DNA from: an uncultured Christensenella sp.
GTDB taxonomy: Bacteria > Bacillota > Clostridia > Christensenellales > Borkfalkiaceae
DNA length: 64,000 nt
Direction: 5' to 3'
Assembly: GCA_910577055.1 (NCBI GenBank)
Contig: CAJTKX010000002.1
Coordinates: 124,001 to 188,000, forward strand
Shown: positions 7,501-15,250 of the stretch, one piece after another
Position numbering within the stretch: the first letter of the stretch is position 1
How the letters are laid out: every line of letters begins with the position of its first letter
Notes under the pieces: generated by a model
Seen by the model: the letters and a program-made list of their open reading frames with translations, nothing else
The model's database searches: none
Told to the model about the DNA's origin: nothing
Program-made: the position numbers and the translations under genes

Positions 7501-10122
7501 TTAGTCTTCTACCGGTTTAAGATAATCCCAATAGGTTTTTGCGTTGTTCCAGCCTCTTGCAAGAATGTCTTCTCTGTCTTGAGCGCGTCTTGTGCTGCTC
7601 ATATAGGTTACAAGTGCGTCCAAAGTGGTGAACGTGTAGGTCTGCTCTTGCTCGTCGAATGTGCCGGTTATACCTTGAAGAATAACAATGTTGAACAAGC
7701 TGAGGAAGTTCTTATCACCGGAGGTCTTTGCGTCGCCCGACATATATCTTAATTGATTCATTGTAGCGTCGGTAAGGGTGGAAACGTAGCTTACGGGGAC
7801 AGGCAAACCGGTGGGAACGCAAGTGTACCACCAATCGTTTTCGTTGATATCAAGGCTCATACCTCTCACGACGGTGTAATTCGTACCGGTTACTTTATTC
7901 GAAAGCGCAGCGCCGACCTTTGCAGCGCCGACCTGACCCATCTCGGAAGTGAGTTGGTTTTCGAAAGATTGGTCCTTAACGCCTATAGGAAGGGTTGAAC
8001 CGATGAGGTAACGCGCATAGTTGGTGAAGTTGGTGATTGCACCCTTTAAGTCGCCGGTGGGGTTAGCATTATCGCTTAAACCTCTGAACGAATCGTAAAA
8101 CTCTTCTGTAATCTTGGGAGTAGTAGTGCCTTTATAGTTGGTGCCCGCATACTTTACGCCCTTATAGGTGAAGTATTTGTTTGCCGTAATGTCTTCGTCA
8201 GTTGCCACTTTGCCTTGCCAGAAACCGCCTTCGTAATCTTGGGTTGTTTCGTTGTAAGTAGCCATAGGTCCGTATGTGGAAACGATTTGTCCGTCTGCGG
8301 AGTACAAATAGTCGACGAATTGCAAAGCAGCGATAAGCTTATCTTTGTTGTAGGCAAGCTCGCCGTTCAATGCAAGACCGGAGGTCTTAACCGAACGCCA
8401 GCTCTCGGTGAAACGGAAGTGTTCGTCGCTGCCGATATTGCCGTCGCCGTTTACGTCCCACTTCGAAACGGGGGTCAGTATAGGCGCGAAGTTATAACCG
8501 CGAGGCATATCCTTACCGGTTACGCCTTCGGCATAGAAGCCGGCGGACGTCTGCGACTGGCAGTAGTCGTACATCATAAACGTTTCCGAGCCGGGCGTAG
8601 TCTTGTTGTCCTTAGTTGTTTCGGGTATATAACCGGAAGCATTGCTGAAATCGGAGTAACCCGTATAATCTGCAACAAGTCCTTCAGCCGAAAGCTTGCT
8701 CATATTTTCAAGAGCTTGATAGAACGCTTTATCGTTGCGGGCGTCTTGAAGGTTGCCCGCCTTGTCTATATAGGTGTATTCATAACGGGATTCGCCGCCG
8801 CGCGCACCGTAAAGCTGACAAGCAAGACGAACCATGTCGGGAGTTCTGTCGTTCTGACCCGAACGGGGAGCGATGCCGTAAATTTTTCTATTTTCGGCTC
8901 TCTTCGGCATATTGGGATCGGTCGAAAGAAGGTAATTTTGATTGGTCATTACGCAACGGAGCATTGCGACAAGGTCGTCAACGTCCCAAGCCGCGTCGTA
9001 GCCGTTAAAGAGGTCTGCGCGGTTGCTGTAATAAGAAGTCGTACCGTCGGCGGTCGTGGTGTAGCACGCGTCAACGTATGCGCGGAACAAGTTTACAAGC
9101 TGAGGTCCGGTTACGTTTGCGTTGGAGCCGATAGCCGCGTTCATAAGCTCTACAATGTTGCCGCTTGTGCCGCCGTATGCTGCGCCGCCGGAAGCAGCTT
9201 TGTATGCAACGTTAAGAGCCGAACCGTCCGTGGTTACTTGAGTCTTAACGTTTTTATAGTTTTTGTAGACTTTGCCCACTTGGTTATAGTTACCGTTTGC
9301 GTCGGGGGTAGGAAGCGTAATGTCTACGGGGAGATTATCCATACCCGTCATATAGGGTTGAACCGCAACTTCGGTGCATTGCTCGGTGAACTTCTCGCTG
9401 CCGGTAATCTCGGCATTTCCGAGAATGTACGAAACCCAATCTTGACGGATTATGCAATATCTTTCGATATCGTTGTTACCGTCGAAGTAAGGAGCGATGT
9501 AAAGCGCTTGGCCTTGACCCGCGGTTTCGCCTTGGGTAGACATACCGTCTTGAAGAAGCGAAAGGTAAACGATGGGGTTTTCGTTGAGGAATGCCTTAAA
9601 GTTAGGCATATAGTCAAGGTAATCCGCAAGGTTGAGGATATCGGTACCTTTGGAAACTCTGTCAACGGCGATTGAAAGGTCGGTCGTAAACATATCGGTC
9701 TGTTCGTAAGATACTTTACCGCTGCCGTTAACAATGTCGTTAAGGTTAGCGTTGGTTGCTTTTCCCGCAAAGACGTCGTTCCAAGTAATGTGAAGGTCTT
9801 TGCCCATTTGCTCCCATGCGGGCTTCATTGCGCCGCCTTGATAGGTCTTGCCGTCGGGAAGCGTATAAGTTGAGCCGGGAGCGAACGCCGTTGACGTTAT
9901 GTTGTTGTTATGTCCGATTGCAATGTTAAGCGTAACGGGAGTTTCTCTGTTGTAAACGTTATAATCGATATTGCCGTTTGCGTCTAAAACATTCCACGCT
10001 TCGCCAAGGTCTACCTTAGGTCCCCTATCGTTGTTGTTACACGCGGCAAGAGGAACTACTAATGCGCCCGCCATAACGGTTGAAACGACCGCCATAGCAA
10101 TTTTTTTGTTTCTGTTCATCAT
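7501..10122 (-). CDS. Large extracellular sugar-binding lipoprotein of the ABC transporter (873 aa)
   Basis: The N-terminus is a lipoprotein signal: MNRNKK, a hydrophobic core, then the lipobox PLAAC with Cys28 and an Asn-rich linker. The rest is a secreted protein of the LplA/extracellular solute-binding type 1 class, rich in Asn, Gly, Thr and Tyr, with an EF-hand-like stretch (DVNGDGNIGSDE) around residue 550. Usual LplA-type proteins are about 500-560 residues, so this one carries some 300 extra residues, which may enlarge the ligand cleft for long oligomers. AAGGAG lies six bases before the first ATG. It directly follows the two permease genes. The ligand is inferred as pectin oligomers from neighbouring GH28, GH105 and CE8 genes. 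Confidence 0.88.
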   Translation of the reverse strand: MMNRNKKIAMAVVSTVMAGALVVPLAACNNNDRGPKVDLGEAWNVLDANGNIDYNVYNRETPVTLNIAIGHNNNITSTAFAPGSTYTLPDGKTYQGGAMKPAWEQMGKDLHITWNDVFAGKATNANLNDIVNGSGKVSYEQTDMFTTDLSIAVDRVSKGTDILNLADYLDYMPNFKAFLNENPIVYLSLLQDGMSTQGETAGQGQALYIAPYFDGNNDIERYCIIRQDWVSYILGNAEITGSEKFTEQCTEVAVQPYMTGMDNLPVDITLPTPDANGNYNQVGKVYKNYKNVKTQVTTDGSALNVAYKAASGGAAYGGTSGNIVELMNAAIGSNANVTGPQLVNLFRAYVDACYTTTADGTTSYYSNRADLFNGYDAAWDVDDLVAMLRCVMTNQNYLLSTDPNMPKRAENRKIYGIAPRSGQNDRTPDMVRLACQLYGARGGESRYEYTYIDKAGNLQDARNDKAFYQALENMSKLSAEGLVADYTGYSDFSNASGYIPETTKDNKTTPGSETFMMYDYCQSQTSAGFYAEGVTGKDMPRGYNFAPILTPVSKWDVNGDGNIGSDEHFRFTESWRSVKTSGLALNGELAYNKDKLIAALQFVDYLYSADGQIVSTYGPMATYNETTQDYEGGFWQGKVATDEDITANKYFTYKGVKYAGTNYKGTTTPKITEEFYDSFRGLSDNANPTGDLKGAITNFTNYARYLIGSTLPIGVKDQSFENQLTSEMGQVGAAKVGAALSNKVTGTNYTVVRGMSLDINENDWWYTCVPTGLPVPVSYVSTLTDATMNQLRYMSGDAKTSGDKNFLSLFNIVILQGITGTFDEQEQTYTFTTLDALVTYMSSTRRAQDREDILARGWNNAKTYWDYLKPVED

Positions 10123-10179
10123 TTTTTCTCCTTATTTTTTGTTTTTTAACGGGTTATACCCGAAGAAACCTTTTTAATA

Positions 10180-11103
10180 TTATTCTTTTACGCCGCCCAT
10201 ATTTACGCCCTTCGCAAAGTACTTCTGTATGAAGGGATAAATTGCAAGAATGGGAATTACCGCGCAAACAACCATCGAGTATACAACCGATACCGCCGAA
10301 TAGTTGGGATAAAGCAAGCTCCACTTTTCTATGGTGTCTGTTTCGGTGCCTTGACCCGAAATAGTTGTAAATCTGTCTATGTAATCTCTTATATAAACTT
10401 GAATCGGCCACGAATACTCTTGCGTGGTCATTACCTTGTAAGCCCAGAAGTAACCGTTCCAACGGGAAATTCCGAAGAAGAGCGCTACCGTGGCGATGGT
10501 TGCCTTGCTCATGGGAAGGTATACTTTGGAAAGTATCTGCATTTCGGTTGCGCCGTCGATTCTTGCCGCCTCTTCTATTTCCGAAGGAACGCCCTCGAAC
10601 GAGTTACGAAGAAGAATTATGTTGGTTGCGTTCATACCCATCGCAAGAACGACCGTCCATTTTAAGTCGTTAATACCGATAGAACCGAATATGGATATTG
10701 TATTCTGATAGTTGGTGAATTGGGGAATAATACCCGCGGTGAACCACATTGTGAATACAAGGAAGAAGTTCCAACCGTGTCTGCCCAAAAGCCTTTTCTT
10801 GGACAGCGCATACGCGCCGAGTATCGAATAGCCGAGCGCCCATACCGTACCGAAGAAGGTTACGAAAAGCGTGTTAGAATAGTTAAGCCAAAACATGTTG
10901 TTCTTCAAAACCGCCAAGAACGCCTCGCCTTGAACGTCAACCGGCCACAAAACTACCGCGCCGCTGTTAACCGCCTCAGACGAGCTGAACGCCGATGAAA
11001 GCGCGTAAATCAACGGGTATATACACAGAAGAGCGAAAACAATTAGAATGAAGTAAGCTACTATTTTAAAGATAAGCTCCGATATTTCTGTTTTTCTTTT
11101 CAT
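10180..11103 (-). CDS. ABC transporter permease (LplC/YtcP-like)
   Basis: This is a 307-residue CUT1 permease with six transmembrane segments, beginning with VAYFILIVFALLCIYPLIYAL. The EAA loop that docks the ATPase is EIEEAARIDGATEMQILSKV, and the C-terminus ends with the PFIQKYFAKGVNMGGVKE signature typical of LplC proteins. It is located 13 bp after the partner permease, and GGGGGAG precedes its ATG. It forms the heterodimeric channel with the preceding gene product. Confidence 0.95.
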   Translation of the reverse strand: MKRKTEISELIFKIVAYFILIVFALLCIYPLIYALSSAFSSSEAVNSGAVVLWPVDVQGEAFLAVLKNNMFWLNYSNTLFVTFFGTVWALGYSILGAYALSKKRLLGRHGWNFFLVFTMWFTAGIIPQFTNYQNTISIFGSIGINDLKWTVVLAMGMNATNIILLRNSFEGVPSEIEEAARIDGATEMQILSKVYLPMSKATIATVALFFGISRWNGYFWAYKVMTTQEYSWPIQVYIRDYIDRFTTISGQGTETDTIEKWSLLYPNYSAVSVVYSMVVCAVIPILAIYPFIQKYFAKGVNMGGVKE

Positions 11104-11116
11104 TGCCTCTCCCCCC

Positions 11117-12211
11117 TTAGTAAAGCGAAACGTCCGAAGCCTTGCGGGCTATCATATTCGCGCCGATAACCAAAATCATACCGATTAGGTTGTTGAGCAT
11201 TTCCGCCGCCGTACCGAGAGCCCTATATTGCTGGTCCGGATTTGCCGACCACTCGTTCGCCAAAGTAGAAACAACTTGCGCGACTTCGTAGTTGCTGTCC
11301 TTGTTGGCGGGGTTGGAGCCTTCGCCAAGCAAGAGGTAAATCTTTTCGTAGCCTACGGAAAGGAGCGAGCCTATCTTCATTATAAGCATAATTACGACTG
11401 TGGAAAGTATGCTTGGAATGACGACGTAACGCATTTGCGACATCTTGCCCGCGCCGTCGATTTGCGCCGCCTCGTACGAAGTGGGCGAAACCGCAATGAC
11501 TGCCGCGAAGAATACTATCGAGTCGTAGCCCGCGTGCTCCCACAAGTCGGTGATGATATATATCGCTCTATAATATTGTGTAGTGTAAACAAGACCGTTG
11601 TTGACCGCATCGCTGCTTGCGCCAAACGCTTGGAATACCTTAGAAACAATGCCGACCGATTGAGTGCTTTCGCCGCCGCCGCTGCCTCTGAAAAGGATTA
11701 ATACAAGCGAAGTTACGATAACGGTGGAAAGGAATTTGGGAAGATATACGCAAACTTGCATTATACTTCTTACGACGTTCGACTTTACCTCGTTAAAGAA
11801 AAGCGCCAAGATAATGGGCATCGGGAAACCGAAAAGAAGCCCGTAGAAAGCCGTGGTGAACGTGTTTCTGAACGCGCGCCAAAACTCCCAACTGTACGTT
11901 TCGTTGGTAAACAACAGTTCGAAATACCTCAAACCCGTCCAAGAATATGTCGCAACGTGTGAGCCGTCGCCCGTGGTAGGGTCTTTAAAGCAGCCCATTA
12001 GCTCGTACATAGGCAAGTACTTCCAAAGGAAATATACAAGCAACATAGGTACGAGCATTATATAAAGTCGCCAATCTTTTAAGACCGTCCATCCCGTGTT
12101 CTTCCATCTGTTCCGCTCTGTTTCGTCCCTTACCTTCTGCTCGTCGGACATACGGTAAGTACCCGTAGCCTCGTCATAGATAAGGAAGTCGTCACATTTG
12201 AGTTTGAACAT
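11117..12211 (-). CDS. ABC transporter permease (LplB/YteP-like)
   Basis: This 364-residue permease has an unusual cytosolic N-terminal extension of about 45 residues (FLIYDEATGTYRMSDEQK) ahead of the canonical LplB start, recognisable as LKDWRLYIMLVPMLLVYFLWKYLP. An EAA loop (SYEAAQIDGAGKMSQMRYV) and the C-terminal GANMIARKASDVSLY are family hallmarks. GGAGG lies ten bases before the ATG. It is preceded by a cre-like palindrome at 12258 and is probably at or near the start of the transporter transcript. Confidence 0.94.
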   Translation of the reverse strand: MFKLKCDDFLIYDEATGTYRMSDEQKVRDETERNRWKNTGWTVLKDWRLYIMLVPMLLVYFLWKYLPMYELMGCFKDPTTGDGSHVATYSWTGLRYFELLFTNETYSWEFWRAFRNTFTTAFYGLLFGFPMPIILALFFNEVKSNVVRSIMQVCVYLPKFLSTVIVTSLVLILFRGSGGGESTQSVGIVSKVFQAFGASSDAVNNGLVYTTQYYRAIYIITDLWEHAGYDSIVFFAAVIAVSPTSYEAAQIDGAGKMSQMRYVVIPSILSTVVIMLIMKIGSLLSVGYEKIYLLLGEGSNPANKDSNYEVAQVVSTLANEWSANPDQQYRALGTAAEMLNNLIGMILVIGANMIARKASDVSLY

Positions 12212-12257
12212 CGAAATTTTTCCTCCATATCACTTAAAATTAAGTAAATATACAAAA

Positions 12258-12271
12258 AGCAAACGCTTTAA
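12258..12271 (-). promoter_or_regulatory. cre-like / LacI-type operator before the transporter genes
   Basis: On the minus strand the sequence TTAAAGCGTTTGCT matches 13 of 14 positions of the catabolite-responsive element consensus TGWAARCGYTWNCW. It lies 47 bases upstream of the LplB-like gene. CcpA or a local LacI-family repressor could bind here, giving glucose repression or pectin induction. No LacI gene is visible in the window. Confidence 0.55.
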
Positions 12272-12277
12272 TTGCCG

Positions 12278-13006
12278 TTATCTGCTGTCGGGCGGGTACT
12301 CGTCCCTTAGGTCAATCCCGTCGCCCTCGTTATAGTCGTGAAGCTTTTTCAGCTCTTCCTCGTCAATTTCGGTATAGCCCGCCCAAGTTTCTTCTTTGGG
12401 CGTTCTTGCCTCTTCCCGTTCGCGCGCAATACGCTTTAAATACGTTTTTTGGTCCTCTAACATTCCGTCTATTCTACGCAATATCAAAAGCGCGATTATT
12501 GCAAAAACTATATTTAAACTTTCGGTAAAGAAATACGAGCCGAGCGCCTCGGCAAAGCCTATTCCGAAACACATCGCCATAAGCGTTCTGCCCAAAAGCA
12601 CCAAAACGAACGCGACGGCGGGATAAATAAGCGTAGTGTACCACTTTGAAAACAGTTTTTGCTTGGGAATTAATTTAAAAATAAACCAACTTAAAAGCAA
12701 AAACGAATTGCCCACGGCGTAAATTAAGTATTCTTCGTAACCTACAGTCTGAAAGACGCTTAAAAACGCGCAATACAGTACGCCGTGCAACACGGGGAAT
12801 ATGGCGGCGAGGAAGTTCCAACGCACCAACACTATAAGCGAAACCGTAAACATAAGCGATACCGCAAACAGCATATCCGGAAACCAACGCTTTATTGCAA
12901 AGACGTTCACCGCCTCTAACGCCGCCATAATTACCATAAACAGCATAATATCGACAAGTTTATACTGATTATATGAAACAACGCCGTTAATGTTTAATTT
13001 TTTCAT
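12278..13006 (-). CDS. Membrane protein at the head of the pectin operon, unknown function (242 aa)
   Basis: Not recognised. About six hydrophobic segments occupy residues 15-185 (for example LVDIMLFMVIMAALEAVNVFA and LNIVFAIIALLILRRI). The last 50 residues are charged and cytosolic (REREEARTPKEE, then acidic DEEELKKLHDYNEGDGIDL). It has no clear Shine-Dalgarno. A good promoter lies just upstream at 13071-13099, divergent from the CE8 gene. It precedes the permeases by 66 bp and is the fifth unknown membrane protein of this locus. Confidence 0.8.
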   Translation of the reverse strand: MKKLNINGVVSYNQYKLVDIMLFMVIMAALEAVNVFAIKRWFPDMLFAVSLMFTVSLIVLVRWNFLAAIFPVLHGVLYCAFLSVFQTVGYEEYLIYAVGNSFLLLSWFIFKLIPKQKLFSKWYTTLIYPAVAFVLVLLGRTLMAMCFGIGFAEALGSYFFTESLNIVFAIIALLILRRIDGMLEDQKTYLKRIAREREEARTPKEETWAGYTEIDEEELKKLHDYNEGDGIDLRDEYPPDSR

Positions 13007-13070
13007 AAAAATTTAGTAAGCAACAATATGAAACCATAAAAAATTGTAAATTTTCACATTTAGCTAACTA

Positions 13071-13099
13071 ATTATAACATGCGACTTTTTAAATTGCAA
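13071..13099 (-). promoter_or_regulatory. Promoter for the leftward pectin operon
   Basis: Read on the minus strand: TTGCAA, 17 bases, TATAAT, about 65 bases before the ATG at 13006. It is nearly consensus sigma-A. Confidence 0.7.
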
Positions 13100-13110
13100 T
13101 ACTTTTTTTA

Positions 13111-13138
13111 TTGTTTCACGAAATCTTTGTGTTATAAT
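13111..13138 (+). promoter_or_regulatory. Promoter for the CE8 gene
   Basis: TTGTTT, 16 bases, TATAAT, 50 bases before the ATG at 13189. It is back-to-back with the leftward promoter, with 11 bp between the two -35 boxes, so one regulator could control both directions. Confidence 0.7.
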
Positions 13139-13188
13139 ATAATTAAAAAATCACATAAAAAACGCAAACTTTTCAAGGAGAAACGTAT

Positions 13189-14127
13189 ATGAAAATTCTT
13201 CGTTTGACACCGAAAGACAACATACAATATATATTGGGCACGATTTCCGAGCCGACCACGATATATTTGGCTTCGGGTGTGTACAAGCAGAAAATAGAGA
13301 TTGCCGCAAACGACGTGACCGTTATCGGCGAAAACCGTGAAACAACCGTTATAACCTTTGACGACTACGCGCGGAAAATACACGCGGACGGCAAAGAATA
13401 CAATACTTTCCGCACATACTCGGTCTGCGTGACGGGCAACGGCGTGCGGCTTGAAAATTTGACCGTGGAAAATTCCAACACCGACCCCGCAAACAAAGGA
13501 CAGTGCGTGGCGCTTTCGGTAAACGCAAAAAACTTTTATGCGAAGAATATCGATTTGAAGTCAACGCAAGATACTTTGTTTATGTATCCTTTCCCCGACG
13601 ATTTGGTGGTCAGATACCGCGGGTTTATTCCGCAAAAGCAGCTTTACGCCGAGGGGCGCGCGCTGCATATCTTCGAAGATTGCCGCATTTACGGCACGGT
13701 GGACTTCATTTTCGGCTGCTCGGAAGCGTATTTTAAAAACTGCGAAATTATTTCGTTATACGACGGGCGCGATATCGGTTTTGTAGCCGCTCCCGCCCAC
13801 CCCCTTGCCGAGGAGCACGGATTCGTGTTTTTGGACTGTAAAATATTATCGGGCGGGGCGAAAAAAGCGACGAACTTCCTTGCGCGCCCGTGGCGGGACT
13901 TCGGCAAGTGCGCCTTTATTAATTGCCGCGTAGACGAGCATATCCAACCCGAGCTTTTTGACAAGTGGAACGACACCGAACGCGATAAGACCGCGCGATT
14001 TGCGTATTTTAACTTAAACTGCAAATTTGCCCCTACCCCCGCGCCTTGGTCAAAGGAGCTTACCGCAAACGAGGTAGAAACAATTATAAAGCGTTATCAA
14101 GAAAAAAATAAAGATTATATTAAATAA
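13189..14127 (+). CDS. Pectin methylesterase, CE8 family
   Basis: This 312-residue beta-helix enzyme removes methyl groups from galacturonan. Catalytic motifs are clear: GQCVAL at 104-109, QDTL at 127-130 (acid Asp128), YGTVDFIFG at 168-176 (nucleophile Asp172) and ARPWRDFG further on, which supplies the conserved arginine. No signal peptide is present, which is unusual because most pectinesterases are secreted. This agrees with cytosolic processing of imported methylated oligomers. AAGGAG lies eight bases before the ATG, and a hairpin terminator follows the stop. Confidence 0.95.
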   Translation: MKILRLTPKDNIQYILGTISEPTTIYLASGVYKQKIEIAANDVTVIGENRETTVITFDDYARKIHADGKEYNTFRTYSVCVTGNGVRLENLTVENSNTDPANKGQCVALSVNAKNFYAKNIDLKSTQDTLFMYPFPDDLVVRYRGFIPQKQLYAEGRALHIFEDCRIYGTVDFIFGCSEAYFKNCEIISLYDGRDIGFVAAPAHPLAEEHGFVFLDCKILSGGAKKATNFLARPWRDFGKCAFINCRVDEHIQPELFDKWNDTERDKTARFAYFNLNCKFAPTPAPWSKELTANEVETIIKRYQEKNKDYIK

Positions 14128-14153
14128 TTTTGTAGAATGTTGTAACGCAAAAA
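14128..14153 (+). repeat. 26-bp direct repeat, copy 1
   Basis: This 26-base sequence (core TGTAGAATGTTGTAACGC) starts immediately after the CE8 stop codon and is repeated exactly at 14615-14640. Each copy runs straight into a different terminator hairpin. The two copies bracket the XRE gene at 14207-14461. Confidence 0.9.
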
Positions 14154-14185
14154 TAAAACGGAGCCAATCGCTCCGTTTTATTTTT
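14150..14185. terminator. Terminator between CE8 and XRE genes
   Basis: A-rich arm AAAATAAAACGGAG pairs with CTCCGTTTTATTTTT around an eight-base loop. It has runs of T on both strands, so it serves both converging genes. Confidence 0.85.
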
Positions 14186-14206
14186 ACCGTTAATAGTAAA
14201 ATAATT

Positions 14207-14461
14207 CTAATCATTTACTTCGTCAAATATAGGATTATCAAAAAATTCTTTTAGTTTTATTCCAAGAGTAGCCGCAAGTTGATAAATCGTATCGATTTTA
14301 ACCGTTTTCACTCTTGTTAAATCCGGATGAATAATTTTCCATACAGTTGAACGTGGAACGCCCGCCCGTTTTGCCAATTCATATATTGTTGTTTTATTTT
14401 CATTAATTAGATTATCTAACCTTATCCCTACTGCTTCAATTAATTTCATTTTTGCCTCCAA
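14207..14461 (-). CDS. XRE-family transcriptional regulator (84 aa)
   Basis: This single HTH_3 domain protein has the two recognition helices at residues 20-42 (TTIYELAKRAGVPRSTVWKI). It ends in an acidic tail typical of small Firmicutes regulators (LKEFFDNPIFDEV). GGAGG sits five bases before the ATG. Three 16-bp palindromes lie directly upstream (14464-14563), so autoregulation is likely. It is similar in length and layout to the regulator at 14992, including the LxEFFxxPxFD ending. Confidence 0.88.
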   Translation of the reverse strand: MEAKMKLIEAVGIRLDNLINENKTTIYELAKRAGVPRSTVWKIIHPDLTRVKTVKIDTIYQLAATLGIKLKEFFDNPIFDEVND

Positions 14462-14463
14462 GC

Positions 14464-14563
14464 GTTTCCAACAGTAAACGCCAACTATAAGTTTAAAGAA
14501 GGAAAATAAAATATTAGTTTCCAGCGGGAAACATTTGACCTAAAATAGTTTCTTGTTGTAAAC
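14464..14563. promoter_or_regulatory. Three 16-bp operator palindromes of the XRE gene at 14207
   Basis: The sites are GTTTCCAACAGTAAAC (14464-14479), GTTTCCAGCGGGAAAC (14517-14532) and GTTTCTTGTTGTAAAC (14548-14563). All have the form GTTTCY-N4-RKAAAC. Start-to-start distances are 53 and 31 bp, about five and three helical turns. Confidence 0.75.
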
Positions 14564-14614
14564 TATTATTAGTTTTAACATTTCAAATAATATTATGAAA
14601 AAATCTTGTTGTTG

Positions 14615-14640
14615 TTTTGTAGAATGTTGTAACGCAAAAA
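14615..14640 (+). repeat. 26-bp direct repeat, copy 2
   Basis: Exact copy of the repeat at 14128-14153, placed 487 bp away. It again abuts a terminator stem (14641-14672). Confidence 0.9.
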
Positions 14641-14672
14641 CTGCGGCGCGGTTTAATCGAACCGCGCCGCAG
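14641..14672. terminator. Terminator of the XRE gene at 14717
   Basis: CTGCGGCGCGGTT pairs with AACCGCGCCGCAG around a six-base loop. On the minus strand it is followed by TTTTTGCG. Confidence 0.85.
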
Positions 14673-14716
14673 TTTTCAGAAAAAATTAATTTTTTTACTT
14701 TTAAGGACTTTTACAA

Positions 14717-14926
14717 TTAAAAATCTTTTAAACCAAGCAAATAATCAGCACTAATCTGAAAATATTCGGCAACTAAATATATATTTTCCGCTGTCGGCTG
14801 AACCTTTCCCGTAGACCAATCCGAAATGCTTGTTGCGGACACATTTATTTTCTTTGCAAGTTCCCTTTTTGTTGTTTTATTTTCAATAAGCAATTCACTT
14901 AATCTTACAGAAAATTTATTTTTCAT
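14717..14926 (-). CDS. XRE-family transcriptional regulator (69 aa)
   Basis: A bare HTH_3 domain: TKRELAKKINVSATSISDWSTG is the helix-turn-helix, and YFQISADYLLGLKDF is the usual end of small repressors. It has no other domain. It lies between the 14641 terminator and a pair of perfect 7-bp inverted repeats (14935-14952, 14965-14982) that are probably its operators. Sequence is distinct from the two neighbouring XRE proteins, and so are the operators. Confidence 0.88.
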   Translation of the reverse strand: MKNKFSVRLSELLIENKTTKRELAKKINVSATSISDWSTGKVQPTAENIYLVAEYFQISADYLLGLKDF

Positions 14927-14934
14927 AAAATTAT

Positions 14935-14982
14935 TGTAAGAGATGTCTTACAAAAAATGCTTGACGTAAGATATCTCTTACA
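14935..14982. promoter_or_regulatory. Two operator palindromes of the XRE gene at 14717
   Basis: TGTAAGA-GATG-TCTTACA (14935-14952) and CGTAAGA-TATC-TCTTACA (14965-14982) share 7-bp inverted arms. They are 30 bp apart, close to three helical turns. The second lies inside a rightward promoter. Confidence 0.8.
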
Positions 14983-14990
14983 CATATAAT
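14961..14990 (+). promoter_or_regulatory. Rightward promoter overlapping an XRE operator, antisense to the next gene
   Basis: TTGACG, 18 bases, TATAAT. The operator at 14965-14982 fills the spacer. A transcript from here would run antisense through the XRE gene at 14992-15246 and toward the SLOG gene at 15353. Confidence 0.55.
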
Positions 14991-14991
14991 A

Positions 14992-15246
14992 TTAATCGGT
15001 CAACTCATTCTTATCAAAATACGGAGACGAAAAAAATTCTTCCAAAGATATATTTAGTCCCGCACATATTCCGTAAATAAATTTAATTTGTACTGATTCA
15101 TTGTTTGCTTTTACAATATCGCATAGCGTCGAGTTTGCAACGCCCGTTTTAAGACTTAGTCCGTGAACGGTTAACTCATTTTTATCACATAATTCTTGTA
15201 CGCGCTTAGCAATACTATCTTTTAATCTCATTTTAAGGTTTCCCAC
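14992..15246 (-). CDS. XRE-family transcriptional regulator (84 aa)
   Basis: HTH_3 domain with LTVHGLSLKTGVANSTLCDI as the helix-turn-helix, followed by a C-terminus ending LEEFFSSPYFDKNEL, a layout shared with the 14207 regulator. Two TTTACG-N6-CGTAAA palindromes precede it (15251-15316). It diverges from the SLOG gene at 15353, and the operators lie between the two, so it may control both. Confidence 0.88.
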   Translation of the reverse strand: MGNLKMRLKDSIAKRVQELCDKNELTVHGLSLKTGVANSTLCDIVKANNESVQIKFIYGICAGLNISLEEFFSSPYFDKNELTD

Positions 15247-15250
15247 TATA

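Noticed and set aside
8215..9675. Long open frame of 486 codons on the plus strand inside the binding-protein gene
   Set aside because: It is antisense to a lipoprotein gene with clear signal, lipobox and ribosome site; its translation is rich in Val/Arg/Gly with no family features, as expected of a shadow frame in GC-biased code.
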